A stretch of 64,000 bases of DNA from NCBI GenBank assembly GCA_905250125.1, contig CAJNOL010000642.1, positions 51,893-115,892 on the forward strand, given 5' to 3'. The stretch comes from Rotaria sordida. Taxonomy: Eukaryota > Rotifera > Eurotatoria > Philodinida > Philodinidae. The notes under the pieces are model-generated. The model saw only the letters and a list, made by a program, of their open reading frames with translations. It made no database searches and was not told the origin of the DNA. Position 1 is the first letter of the stretch. Each line of letters starts with the position of its first letter. The position numbers were made by a program, and so were the translations under genes. Positions 23,444 to 35,788 of this stretch are shown here, one piece after another.

Positions 23444-26400
23444 AATTATTTCTATACATATATATATATATGCGTGTGTGTGTGTGTAATAAATTTTTTT
23501 TCGTTTTTTAATTTATATTAGGAAATATATGTCGAAGCCGAGATAAACAGTAAATAAAATACTATGTCTCACGAACAAAAAAAAAACAAATCAATTCAAT
23601 TTGACATTGATTTTTTTGTATTATTGTCAATGCTGTTTAATATGGTTTTTATATTACCTTTCGGTGGTGTCTTGAGTGTCTTGTTTATAACACCTTGAGG
23701 TGCTATTGAATAATATTGCATATAATTATTAAAAGCACAATATAAGTGTACCTGAATTCAAGGAAATAATTTATTCTTTTCTTTATATTTCGAATTTGCA
23801 TAAAGATTAGTAATATAATCATTTATACAAACGTTAGAATAGAAATTCACTTATTTTAATACCATTTGAAATGAATATAAATTTTTAGACAAATCTTATT
23901 CAATTACATGATTATGTTTTTGTTAATTTTTCATAAAGAATATTCTTATAATAAGTTTTTTTGTATTTTTATACAATGAATTCTATATATGTTTGTTTTC
24001 ATTTTATTAGTATAAAGTATAGACGTGCTCGAATATGATCATGAAAGAATATTTAAAAAAAATCTATTGTTACATTCTTAGAAGAATTTAGAAAGATTGT
24101 GATTATTTGTAATTGATTTTAGAGTACGAATGATTCAAAAAAAAAAAAGAATAATTTCAGAGCGTGATGAATAATTGAAAGGTGGAAGATTGATATACTG
24201 TTCTTTTTTTTTGGTTTCATTTAATAGAATCCTTTCAAATATGATAGCAATGATTGATTCCACTTGAAATACAATATACAATTCTTCTTCAATATGGTTA
24301 ATGATCATTCTAGTGTTTATAGACTTGCTTTCTTTAGAAGTTAGATAAATACATTATACTTCTGATTTGAATTATTCTTTTCATTGCTATTAGTTTATCA
24401 TATGCAAACATAAGATTCAATCAAAATGTGATGTGATCATCCCATTAATGTATGAATATAAATATTTTGAATAATGAAACGAAAAAAACAACGAAATCAA
24501 GAATCTTGACGTAAAAGAAGATATTCTTTTGATTCTTGATGCACATATATATCGGCATAAAATTTAATGGAGAACAATGACCTATAGAAGACAAAAAAAA
24601 ATATTATTTATATGATCATATTTTACATGACTATTTGGAATCTAGTGTGAAAGTGTCTATTATAAAGCAGTAATGGTAATAAAAAGAAAGGACAAGTCAG
24701 TAGATTGTGTTCAAGGTTGTTCTTTTCGTTTCTTTTTCTTTTTTTCTCATTCATTCATGATTATATTGCATAAAGAAGAAAGATTAATCATTGCAATTTA
24801 TTGTTAGGCAATGCTTCGGGTAAGCGATACATTTGTAAATTCGTACATGACTGATTTTTTGTTTTGCTTTTGTTGGTATCATAAAAAAAAGGTTAGTCAT
24901 ATTACCAAATATTATTTTTTTTTGTTGCTTTGTATATAGACAGAGATATTCGTTTTCTTTTTGTTGGTTTTCCATTACTCTTAACATGTGTATTCTATCA
25001 TCGTGATAATTAAGTAACCATGTTTACCTTGGACATGATTTCAAGGAAACTAAACGTACAACGGCATGATTTTAAAAAAAGAAAGGGAAAGAGAGGTTAT
25101 TTATCTCTTTTTTTTTATTATGCAGAGTTTTGGCATTGTATCACTCAGAAGCGCTTGCAATAATGCGCGGATTGGGATAAAAGCAAATATTAAAAATGCC
25201 ACAACGTGTTTAATATTGATAGTGCTTGTGAATACATATTTTTACTTATAGCTACTAAGTAGATATGAAGGAATGTATCAGAGGGTAGTGCACGAGAGAG
25301 ATGTAAAAAATTTAAAAAAGGAGGAGAGAGAGGAAAAGAATGAGATAAAATGTATTAATCTTTTCATGTCCATTGTCACATTCGGATTATATTACGTATT
25401 ACTTCACTAAAGGCTTACTGTTTGTAACCTTGAGTAACCGCTTGTGATTTGACGGTAGGTCGTTGATACACTGATGAAAAGTAAAGCACTTGTTTCATAT
25501 TTTGTATCTTTTTTGATACTTTAATCAAAGGCGTATAGTAACAATACGCAATACATAAGCCCGCTACAATCATCAGTCTCAAAATTAATAAAATTGTGAA
25601 CACTCACGCATGAGATTAGATTTTTCAAATTCATTTTCTATTGTTGATTGAGGATTGCATTCAGCTCTACATGATTGTTGTTCACGTGCATTTCACATGT
25701 TTGTTCCCATAATGAAATTAGTAGATTTGAGAAAAACATGTTGATCATAACGTACAGAATAAATATAGTAGACCAAATATTTTATTAGCATGTGATGTAT
25801 AATACCTTTATGTTGACGAGTGATTAATGAGAATCATTCGTATTTATGTCTTATCCCCTCTTCATTGTCTATGATGTACATATTAATGAGGACATCGTTG
25901 CATAATTTGAAACGAATCTTTATTTATTTAATAAGTATTTGAAACATCGATAATCATTCAATATTAACATACGAGAATAGTACAATTTAACAGATTTTCA
26001 AATATAGTCTGCTTAGTAAATCGCTGATACAATGAATCAAGCTCAAGTTTTGGATATTAATTATTTGTTTTTGGATGATATTGTTTTTAACAATATAGCA
26101 TTGGTTAAATCCATGAAAGTCATAATTTTCTAAAGTGTTATTCTCGTTAGAATGATTTCCTTACTACATTGTCTTCAATCATGTCATTAATCTCAAACAT
26201 TTTTGTTTCAATATGAATGAAGTAGTTTTAATAACATTCTACACGACATGAGACATTACTAATATGATTTTTGTGAACATGTCTTTGGTTTTAAATGAAT
26301 AAATTAAATGAAAAGAATTCTTCTTAGAGTTATTGAATGTTTGGATCATATTTTATGAAATTTCAAATTATGAACCTAGATTTTTAATTGAACAATATCC

Positions 26401-27271
26401 GTATGGAATATGATTGAATTATTGGGTAGTCTAAGTTCACGTCATATATAGGAAATCCTGTTTTCTAATGAACGGGAATAATTGAATAGAGTTCTCTTTA
26501 ATACTGTCAATTGTAAATTTGGCTTTCAACAATGTTACAAATGCAAATTTCTGCGTGACGAGAAGCGAAATAATTGAACAAGACTATGGTTGAATTGATT
26601 CGTTTTAAATATATGCACAATTCATCTACAAAATTTGAAACATATACGTCTGTGCACACAAGATTATTTATAAATATATTGATGACAATTGCTCTTTTCT
26701 CATTTTTCATTTGAATAAAAACTATCATTATAATGTCTTATGTAGAACGTTTGCTAATATCCGATTGCCAGGATTATATTCAAAAAAAGTTTTGATTGCT
26801 AGTGATGATTGATGAGATCAGTTTCCAGTTCATAACAGTTCAAAAAATAATGACACGTAGACAACAAGGTTTATTGGATGTACAAATTGACGTAGCTATT
26901 TCTTTTTTGAAGCTAGTTCAGATGTTTGAATTTTTTCGATGGAATTTCATATAAATATTTTCGTCATTCAATTTTCAAAAGTAATTCAATATAATAAAAC
27001 AACCATACTGATCATGACTAGTATGATTAATAATGTCATAGTGAATTACAAAATAGATTTTAATCATATTTCTAGCTTATAATTCTTTATCGCACATAGA
27101 CAAATCCATTAAAAAACAAAAAAAGCGTCTCTTAGGTATAGTTATCATAGTTCTATCAAAATTCATTTAAAAAAAAGAGCATCAAAAATAGTCATTCAGT
27201 ATTGAGAGTAAAGTATGAACACAGTGAACTTATGAGGGAAGCTCTTCAAATGTTACGCGCCATTTTGAATT
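23444..27271. other. intergenic, no gene recognised
   Basis: Begins with TA and GT repeats at 23458-23487, then the 3' flank of the ankyrin gene. A small near-palindrome around AAGAATCTTGACG...GATTCTTGAT lies at 24498-24540, and GA-rich sequence at 25290-25345. Short open frames at 24784-25603 and 26507-26728 show no conserved character. Confidence 0.4.
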
Positions 27272-27778
27272 TAATATATACCAGTTTGCAGAGGTCGATA
27301 AGACTAGAAGAAGCCTGAAATGATTCGTCTCCATACGCTGTTCAACTCGAGTTATACTAGTTTTACGAGACTTTCGACCTCTTAGAAGGCGTACATGAAG
27401 AAATTAAATTATAGAATTCTGATCTGAAATTTCGTCCATAGATTGATCACAATCCAAAAAAAGTGATTCATTCTTGAGATACCGAATGTTAAACATTCTC
27501 GATTTTATAAACTTTTCCTTGTGATGCATGTTGCTTTTTGAATACCGAATATTTCGAGAAAAAAAAACATTCTTTTGAACTAAGATTTTTAGAGCTCTCT
27601 ATTAACGATGAGATCTATCTTTGGATACACTTTTAGATCAGAATTCTGTAATTTAATTTCTTCAAAATACGCCTTGCGAGAGATTGAAAATCCAATAAAA
27701 TAGAAGAACGGTGTATATGTGTGAATCATTTTAGAATTCTTCTTGTCTCATCGTGCTATACAAACTTGTTGATATTAG
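27272..27778. mobile_element. fold-back element abutting the ADP-ribosyltransferase pseudogene
   Basis: About 500 bp with long imperfect inverted arms. The left arm AAGGCGTACATGAAG then AAATTAAATTATAGAATTCT (27387-27422) mirrors AGAATTCTGTAATTTAATTT then CAAAATACGCCTT (27640-27674). The match continues outward through AAATGATTC, AGACTAGAAGAAG and a block like ATATNNNCCAGTTTG. The right arm overlaps the last ~20 bp of the pseudogene frame. Confidence 0.6.
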
Positions 27779-29111
27779 TCACTTGTGGATCATTATCGTC
27801 CGTGAGAGTTAATTGAACTTCCCACAGACGATTGTTGTTGACTGCCTGTTTGATTTCATCGACACGAAAGCCAGCGTGCATTGAAAAGGGAATTTCTTTT
27901 TCCTTTTAATAGCACTATATTCTTCGACAAGCGCGAACGGAGTATTTGAAGCCAAAACATTACTTGGATCGATTGTCATCACAAAAAGAACACCCACAGT
28001 GTTTTTACTTTTATGCAGTGCACGTTGAACAAATTCCATAGCTACCTGTTGTTTGGTACTGTCAGACAAGAAATTGTTAAACGAAAGGAGTCCACCATTC
28101 GTATCGAGTATATTTAAAGTCCTCTTGGGAAAGTCCCTGATCATGATAAGCGGTAAATTGTTTCTTATACTTATCCGATTGTTCCTTGTACAGTTTTTCT
28201 AATTGTCGATGGAGGCTGCGGATGTAAAAGTCCATTTTTATCATGCCTTCCATGTCAAGTGATTGCAAGGCGCAGTTGAACATGTCGTAGCGAAAAATTT
28301 GACGAGTGTACCACCAGACTGGTGTTTTCTTGTGGGATTCACCTTGAAAGTCTTTTAATTGGGATTCTGAAATGTTTCGTTGACGGCAATAGACGACAAG
28401 GTCATTCATCGATTGAGCATCGCTATCATTGATATCCAATAGGATTTCTTTGAATAATACCGGATAAATGAACGATGACTTCAATTGGTCGAGATTTTGT
28501 TGACTCACTGCTGCTGTTGCATTCATCTCTTTCTGAACGAAGCTCATCGGTATTGTGACATGGTTACATTGCCGGACGATCTTTTTTAATGTATCACATA
28601 TTGGCTTGATTGAAGTGAATACACCTTGAATCTTCGACCATTCTCTTGTCCATGCTTTGTGTCGCGATTCATCACCACAGAAGATATAAATAGTATCTAA
28701 ATGTGACGTATCATGAATTTGTGGCACCAGATGCTGACCTAAAGCACCGGAACAGATGACGAAAGCTTTCTTATCATCTATATCCTTGAGGTATTTAATA
28801 CATTGTGCCGATTCGGTGCACATTGTCACTTCGTTGACGACACTGCGTAATTGCGAAAGTGTATTCTGACAATCTTTATTTGTTTCGTTAATATTGCCAT
28901 CGACCTAGATGAGTGAATGATTTTGAACTATGCGCAGTCTTGATGACATGATGTTTGATAATGCTGTTGCTGTTGCTGTTGCAGCGACATCCATTGTTGA
29001 TTTGGAAATATTTTCTTTGGATTTTAGTCCACTCATTTTAAGAATAATTTTTGCTGATCGATCGGTGATTGAGTATTCTGAACAAAAGATTCTTGTTTTG
29101 ACAGAGATCAT
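27756..29111 (-). pseudogene. arginine ADP-ribosyltransferase (bdelloid expanded family), decayed
   Basis: Homology runs across three frames of the minus strand. Part 1 (29111-28905) is an N-terminal region ending RIVQNHSLI, then an in-frame TAG at 28905-28907 where family members have Trp. The same frame then continues (VDGNINETNKDCQNTLSQLR) through KAFVICSGALGQHLVPQIHD and PVWWYTRQIFRYDMFNCALQ to about 28100. A one-base shift follows there, giving GGLLSFNNFLSDS and GVLFVMTIDPSNV. A second shift near 27905 gives EIPFSMHAGFRVDEIKQ and LWEVQLTLTDDNDPQ, then a stop at 27756. This is the NAD-dependent mono-ADP-ribosyltransferase fold. The usual R of the RGQGLS motif reads as H-D-Q here, another sign of lost activity. 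TPR repeats common in such genes are absent. It is non-functional unless the shifts are sequencing errors. Confidence 0.85.
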
Positions 29112-30054
29112 CTTTGCTATTTATACATTAGATCCCCACTGTTTTATTTCTAGCTTTTTTGTATGACGTCAAATGTGGGCTTTTTTTTCGTTAACACTCA
29201 ACAATAAACTACAACCAAGTTTCAGTTGAAAAAAATAGTTATCAACAACAAATAAAAGAGAAAAACCCAACAACGTCATTTATTTTATGGTTACTCTTCC
29301 CAACTTTCTCTTGCCGTTCTTTTTATATTGATTTTACTTGTCCTTATAAAACGAGGTTGACAATACAAGATAAAAAGAAATTAAGAACTACAGTAAATAG
29401 AGAACGATAAGAATAAGATAACAAGAAGAAAGATACAAGGGGGGAGAGTGAAAGTATCATTATTGTAAATTTGTGGACTAGTGAGATCATATGTAGAAGA
29501 GGAATAACAATGGAGAGGAAGAGATAATAGAGAACAAAATGGTTTGATGATTGGTGTCGTATAGCACAGAAAGTAGATTAACGAATAAAAACGAGGAGGA
29601 ATTTTAATACATTCTATCACAATATATTCATCATGTTCGGCTTAATCTCTGCGCATGATTAATATCTCTTCAAGAGATGTTTATATATGACAAAAAATAT
29701 TTTGGAAAGATTGTATGTTTAACCTTTTCGAGGCGATTCAAATTTCCTAGAAAATAGCTTTAATATATTCATTTTCATGTGTATGCACCCTTGATAAAGG
29801 CACTCATTCATCTTTTCAGTGTGTACAGTCATTCGTTTTTCCTTTTTGTTATTTGTATCACTACATAAACGATCCTCTTTCACGTCGGACTGAAAAATTA
29901 TTCACATTGGTTTTTTTCTTACATGAATTACGCAATAGGAACGAGATAATGAAATGAAATTTCGATTTTTTTCTTTTGCAGTCTTTTCATAGCATTATTT
30001 ATTTATTCTTTCCTCTCACGTGTATCAAAACAACTGAAGTTTTGAGCTGATTTA
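29112..30054. other. intergenic, AT-rich
   Basis: No gene features. A purine-rich segment lies at 29380-29540. Open frames here look random. Confidence 0.4.
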
Positions 30055-31556
30055 CATGTCATCTGAAGAGACCGATACAGAAATCAGTAGAAACACACTG
30101 AGTGACGTTAGATCTTTGGGTGGTGATTTTGCTAGAATGTAATTTGAATCTTCAAGCTCCGAAGAAGTTAGTGGTGATAGTGTGGATTCACAAGTCTAGA
30201 ATGAAATAGAATTAGATTTAGATGTTGAATTCCAGGATGATTATAGAATGATCAAAGAAGCGACATCAACTTCGGAGGATAATACAATCTATCTTATTGA
30301 TTGCTATCGACATTTCCTCACTGACGAAATTATTAGTCTCATGCTTTGTGAAACTAATCAATATGCAGAACAACATTTACAAATCCAGGACCTTAGCAAA
30401 TGAACAAAAATTCTTTACAATGTCGAGAGTTTGAAGAGCATGCAGATCAACACAGATTGTTCAAATTGAAACCACACTTTTAGATTTAGTGAAAGCCAGA
30501 TTTAATTCTATTTACATTCATGGCTCGATTATTTCTATCGACGAAACAAGGGTACTATGGAAAGGCAGGCTTTTGTTCAAACAATATATTCCTGAAAAAG
30601 CGCATAAATATAACGTGAAGATATAGAAGGTAGTGAGTACGAATGGATATACTTAGAATTTTACGGTTTATACTGGTAGGCAGGATCCAATAGCTAGTTT
30701 TGGACATGCTCAAAGAGTCGTAATGGATTTATTGGACAGTCTAGTGGGATGCTATCGAACTGTAGTAGCCAACAACTTCTTTACGGGGTATTTCTCTTGC
30801 AAATCGTTTGTTACATAATGATACGTATCTGATTGGAAAGTTGAGAAGCAATCGTGCTGGATCAGAACATGGAATTGTTCAGAAGAAGCTCAAGCGCGGT
30901 GAAGTTTATGGGCTTCAGAGCGAAAACGGCATAAAATTGATTGAGTGGAAAGATAAAAGAGATGTTTTGATGATATCCACAAAGCCATCGCATTCAGCAA
31001 TTGTGTTAGATACCAAGAAAACCAATAAATTGAATGAACACATTATGAAGCCCTAAGTTGTCCTCGATTACAATGAAGAAAAACAAGTCATAGATTTATC
31101 CGATCAGCCATCACCATACTATACATGCCTCAGATGATCTGTCAAATGGTATCAAAAGGTAACATTTGAATTGATATTTGGAACAGTAATAGTTAAGGCC
31201 TATTTGATTTATAAGAAAAATTATGACACAAGTCAGATAACCATGTTACGATTTCGTGAAAGTCTTGTACGATCTTTACTCCTTGGTACACCATTCGAGA
31301 AGCTGAAACCTGGTCCGAAGCAACAATTAACAAGTAATTTGAAGCGTGAACTCGCTGATCATAAGCCTGAAGAAATAGAAGGACCTGCATGCAATGTCTG
31401 AAGACACTGTGCTGGTTGCTATGAGAAAAGCAGGGAACAATGATCAAGAGAAGCGACCACGGTGGGAGCAAAGAAAATAAAAACCTTCTGTTCTGATTGT
31501 GACAATTTTTTTTGTCTTCATTGTTTTAATGAGAAGCATCATGCTATGGAATAAAG
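30055..31556 (+). pseudogene. piggyBac-type transposase, heavily degraded
   Basis: The family order is preserved across shifting frames: an acidic N-terminus (MSSEETDTEISRN), DEIISLMLCETNQYAEQ, then SIDETRVLWKGRLLFKQYIP around the first catalytic Asp, then a segment reading VVANNFFTG where an Asp is expected before NF but Asn is present. ANRLLHNDTYLIGKLRSNRAG, VYGLQSENGIKLIEWKDKRD, IDLSDQ and VKWYQKVTFELIF follow. The C-terminus keeps a Cys-rich zinc-binding tail (CAGCYEK, then FCSDCDNFFCLHCF). There are many in-frame stops, for example in the first 50 codons, and several frameshifts. A central part of the N-terminal domain seems deleted. The longest open pieces are 30808-31056 and 31171-31401. 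No terminal repeats or TTAA duplications were found. A dead DNA transposon. Confidence 0.85.
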
Positions 31557-32193
31557 AACTCAAAAATTATCGAAGGTAGAACAGATGACACACTATAGCT
31601 GTCTTGTACATGAAGTAATGAATTTTGCCATGTCTATTTTTCAATTTCTTTTATGCTTCGATCAGCTGATTGGTCAAAACATAAATTTTTCAATTTATTA
31701 CGACAATAAAAGCCTAACTCGAGTAAAGTGTACACATCTTTTAGGGAAAAGTGTTTTATAATAAGTCATAAAACCAATTATACCTTTCTTATGAGAGATC
31801 TTTTTTTTGATTATCAACATTCCTTGCTTCGCACCGCATTTCGTATTCAAGTGAAACTCGAATACCCTCTAGTTCTATAAGCTTTTCCATTTTTTTGTTA
31901 GTTTTTCAATCTGTACTTCCAATATGCTTTTTTGCTTAGTTTGCTTCATTTTTTTAAATAAAATATGTTGTACACTACGCCTATTCATATTGTCTGATCA
32001 CGAAAAATACTGTAATCATTGCTATTGATAATTTCGAACAAAAATTCAAATAATATTATGGTTTGAAAGGTTTTAGATTTGTTGTAGATAGTCTCAAATT
32101 TTGAACAGAATTTTGATTGAAACGTAAAAAATCTAAAAAAATTTGGTCCATAAATTTTGATCATTAAGTCTCAAAAATACACCAAAACACCAA
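31557..32193. other. intergenic between transposon relics
   Basis: AT-rich, no recognisable feature. Confidence 0.4.
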
Positions 32194-32579
32194 ATACTAG
32201 GCAGTAACAGTCAACTAAGTAGCATATCATTAGTACTGAACTATAGTATTTTGTTGAAAAATGAACAAATGCATTTTGTCTACTGTTGTGTGATTGTACC
32301 GAGTTCTTCTTTTTACAGTAAGCTCTCCATCTTTTGAACCAAAAATTATGAAATCAATGCGATTTTACCGACTTCTTCATATGAGAAATGACATGGAGGA
32401 ATCAGTGAAATCGCATTGATTTCATAATTTTTGGTTCAAAAGATGGAGAGCTGACTGCCATAAGAAGAACTCGGTACAATCATACAAGAGTAGACAAAGG
32501 GCATTCGTTCATTTTTCAACAAAATACTATAGTCCAATACTAATGATATGTTACTTAGTTGACTGCTACTGCCTAGTAT
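32194..32579. mobile_element. fold-back element with near-perfect arms
   Basis: Two arms of about 180 bp (32194-32377 and 32405-32579) are reverse complements at roughly 90% identity, with a spacer of only some 30 bp. Each end reads ATACTAGGCAGTARCAGTC. The best-conserved block, CTCCATCTTTTGAACCAAAA, occurs in both arms. No open reading frame. As single-stranded DNA or RNA it would form a very stable hairpin. Confidence 0.8.
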
Positions 32580-32905
32580 CAATGTTCAAAATATGAGATC
32601 TAACTATCAATGTAGAAAAAAGGAATCGAAAAACAGAAAACTGTATACATTTTTCTGGGACACCCTGTATAAAGAATGCTCATAGAATCAGAAGGATCTC
32701 TAGTTACATATAAAACAGAATCATTGTAATTATGAGCAGCTGGGTGGATTTGATCCTCAGAAATACCACTTTTCAGGAGTTATAAATGACTAATGAAGTA
32801 AATCAGTGGAATGTCAATGTAATACTCATTTCTAAATTTAACAACGGCTGGATCAGCCCCAGAACGATAGGAAATATTTTCATTTGCATTTTAGATACTA
32901 TAACA
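32580..32905. other. spacer between fold-back and Merlin element
   Basis: Contains the motif GGGACACCCTGTAT at about 32659, which resembles ends of some invertebrate DNA transposons, but no partner end was found. Confidence 0.35.
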
Positions 32906-34366
32906 GTATTAGTGAGATACGTCGACACCTATAGTGTCGACATAAATCACGTGAATTTTATTAGTTGAATGGAAAGATGTAGTCTTTGTTAAAGTAATGT
33001 GTTGACATGTTTAAAATTTCGATCTTTTCTGTAATCTTATCTGTGACTTAATCTTGTGGTGCAATGGATCCGAATATTTTGGAAATCAGTTTAATTTGTT
33101 CAAGTGAAGCTTCGGCAACTCAGTTTGCACAGAATCGTGGTTTGCGTTTGAATGATCAATCAATACAAAGCGCACAACAACCACTTGGTAAATTAAACTT
33201 ATCAAATATAACGAATCTGACTTTGATAATTTATTTCTTTCGTTTAGGTAAATGTAGACTTGGAACAACTAACTGTTCAGGTGAATGTTACACCACTACT
33301 TATAATGATGGGAGAAGAAACAAAGAATATTCAATTATTCGTTGCAATAGATGCAAAAGGAAGAGGACAACGAAGAATTCAATACAAGATGATGGTGAAA
33401 TCGGAGGACAACAACAAAAAGGAGCCACGTTTTTCTCTCAACCAGATCAACGCGGATATCCACAAACCAAAATTGAAATAAGAATAGCACTTTTGATAGT
33501 GTTTTGCTGGGCAAAGGATCTCTCAATGAAAAAAACAAAAGATCTAATGGGTAATTTGATTGGAAAATATAATGAAGTGTTCGTTGATTGGAGAAATTAC
33601 TATAGAGAAATTTGTCTGAACGCTTTAACAGATTCAGATTTGCCGAAAATGGGTGGTTCAAATGAAATAGTTCAAATAGACGAAAGCCTAATGAAAGAAA
33701 GAAGGAAATATAATCGAGGAAGGTTGCTTTTAGGGAATACGGTTCCACCATCAAGACAAAATTATCGAAATGCTGTTGTGGGCCCTTGGATTTTTGGACT
33801 TGTTTGGATTTGTCCAGATGGAAAGAAAGATTTAAGGATGTTTCATGTCTTAAGACGAAATGAAGCCACCTTGAGACCAATTATTCAGCAAAATGTTGCT
33901 CCTGGATCTATAATTATGTGAGACGAATGGAAAGCGTATAATAATATCTCAAGATAGCGTGGCTTCAATTTTACGCACAAATTAGTTAATCACTCCCAAA
34001 ATTTTGTAAATCCCATTGATGGAACGAATACTCAAAGAATTGAAGCAAACTGGGGTTGGATGAAGACAAAGTTGATTAAATCAATGAGAGGAACTAAAGA
34101 TAATTTATTACCTGGTCATTTAGCTGAATATTGGTGGAAAGGAATTCATGATGAAAGTCTTTTTCTTGATATCATTGATGAAATTCGACGTCAAAAACCA
34201 TTACAATGACTTCTAAGACTTTAAACTTTTTAATTTAAAAAATTTTTTATTTTGTATTTGATATTTTATTCTAGTCTATTAAATAATTACTTTTAGATAA
34301 TCATAGCGTAACTTACAGCGCGTAAATAAGGTCGACATTGTTGGTTTTGACGTATCCCACTAATAC
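32906..34366 (+). mobile_element. Merlin (ISXO2/IS1016-like) DNA transposon with both TIRs
   Basis: The left TIR is 32906-32951 and the right TIR 34321-34366. Both begin GTATTAGTGRGATACGTC and share TGTCGAC and terminal ACG, with 36 of 46 bases matching. The left TIR also contains a perfect palindrome, GTCGACAC-CTATA-GTGTCGAC (32921-32941). The transposase frame lies between the TIRs. No 8-9 bp target-site duplication is visible (ACTATAACA against CAACATTGA), so the flanks have diverged or one end is misplaced. Confidence 0.75.
33064..34209 (+). pseudogene. Merlin/ISXO2-like transposase with two in-frame stops
   Basis: The frame is continuous from ATG 33064 to TGA 34207-34209 apart from TGA at 33919-33921 and TAG at 33952-33954, so it is a recently dead or near-intact DDE transposase. 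A possible 60-bp intron (33188-33247, GTAAAT...TTTAG) keeps frame. Visible parts: a Cys-rich zinc-ribbon segment (KCRLG to RCNRCKRKR), WAKDLSMKKTKDLMG, the first catalytic Asp in IVQIDESLM, FGLVWICPDGKKDLRMF, the second in DEWKAYNNI just after the TGA, and the third acidic residue in TQRIEANWGWMKTKL. About 380 codons in all, a normal length for the group. The two stops separate the first Asp from the rest of the catalytic core. Confidence 0.85.
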
Positions 34367-34994
34367 CAACATTGATTATTGATTTTCCTCAGTTTCTTTC
34401 CCAAACAGAGTCTGCTTCTGTCTTATTAGCGTGTCGTAAGACAACTTCTGATAAGTATCAAATTGGATTGGACGAGATAAAAAATGAAAAGTATATCGTT
34501 GAATTTTGATGGATGATCAACAGATTTGAATCGAAAATTAATTCTCTACCCTCCACAGCGGTTTCAGAAGAGTCAGTGATAAAATAACCGTGCAAATAGA
34601 GTATTAGCCTTTCTAATATGTCAATGGTGTAGGTATATCTAGTGGGTGTTCTGCTTCTTGTATAGAATAGCCTGGTTACTCCGATGACCATATTGTGGAG
34701 AAGAGGAGTTAAACTACTTGACAAGCTCTGATATTTTTTGCTCTTTGATGACAGCATTGATTATGCAAAACCATAATCTATCCCACTATATTGAAATAAT
34801 ATTTAAGACGAAGAACTGAGGGTCGAAAAACTGTTTTAAAAGAGCACATGTATTTTAATGATTTATGCCTTGTCACGTAAATTTAAAATCGAATGATTTT
34901 GTGAGAAATATATTTAGCATAAAAATTGATCAAAATTTAATAAATTTAATAAAATAATTTTCTTTTATGAGTTGATTTTGTATATTTTTTGTAG
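34367..34994. other. intergenic
   Basis: No recognised gene. The open frame at 34458-34757 (minus) has no gene-like composition. Confidence 0.35.
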
Positions 34995-35128
34995 AAATAA
35001 TTGCTGATGAAATGTTAAGAAAGAAGATCAAAATGATTGAAGATGCATTAAGAGATGAAGTGGTTTTCTTTCCATTAAAAACTGATCGAAAACAAATTGA
35101 TCGACAAAATGATTTGAATGAAGAACAA
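34995..35128 (+). pseudogene. possible orphan coding exon
   Basis: A TTTTTTGTAG acceptor ends at 34994 and a GTGTAC donor begins at 35129. Between them is an open, hydrophilic, gene-like segment with EMLRKKIKMIEDALRDE then LKTDRKQIDRQNDLNEEQ. No partner exon was found on either side and no family is recognised. It may be a fragment left by rearrangement. Confidence 0.3.
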
Positions 35129-35788
35129 GTGTACGAATTTTTCTTTCTTAACAAAAAAGTCTATGTTTATACTCTAGTATTAGTAATTCATTTTTTTGTA
35201 AATTGATTCTTTTTTTCTAATGTTTTTTTGATAATAATATTGAAATATATCTATTAAAAACCCTTCAGATAGTATAAAAACAAAAACTATTACAAGTGCT
35301 ATTTTTTTGTATCAACTGATGACTGCATGAAGATTTATTTTTTGCGTATCAGCAGAAATCGAAAAAAAATATATAGACCAGTATCACTTTCGAATCGGTA
35401 AATACAGGTTGATATTGATTGAAAACAAATATTTTATTAATTCGATATTCAGATGAAGAAATAAAACAATATGTCTTAGCATTTAACTTTCAATATCAAA
35501 TTTTTGTATTCTTTACAATTGTTAGATCAGAAATCAGGCGCACGTACTCCTAAGTACTTCCTTATGATAGCCATAATAATCTTTCATTCTTTGATAGATC
35601 TCCCATTAAAAGGCTCATTTTACGCGTTACATTACCGACTACAGAATGGCATCCTTCGGTTTTTTTTTGAGAAAAATTTGCAGCTTTTTTAAAATAAGCA
35701 TCAAAGTGTTAAGTACTTTCTGTTTTTTACTGATAAGACTATTTGATGACAAAACAAAGTGTTCCATTGCGTCCAGTCTCTGTTTTAG
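35129..35788. other. intergenic
   Basis: AT-rich, nothing recognised. Confidence 0.35.

Noticed and set aside
32655-32672. GGGACACCCTGTAT motif as a transposon end
   Set aside because: No inverted partner was found in the window.
33260-33481. Open +1 frame overlapping the Merlin transposase as a second protein
   Set aside because: The zinc-ribbon and catalytic segments are in the longer frame, and this frame has no family resemblance.
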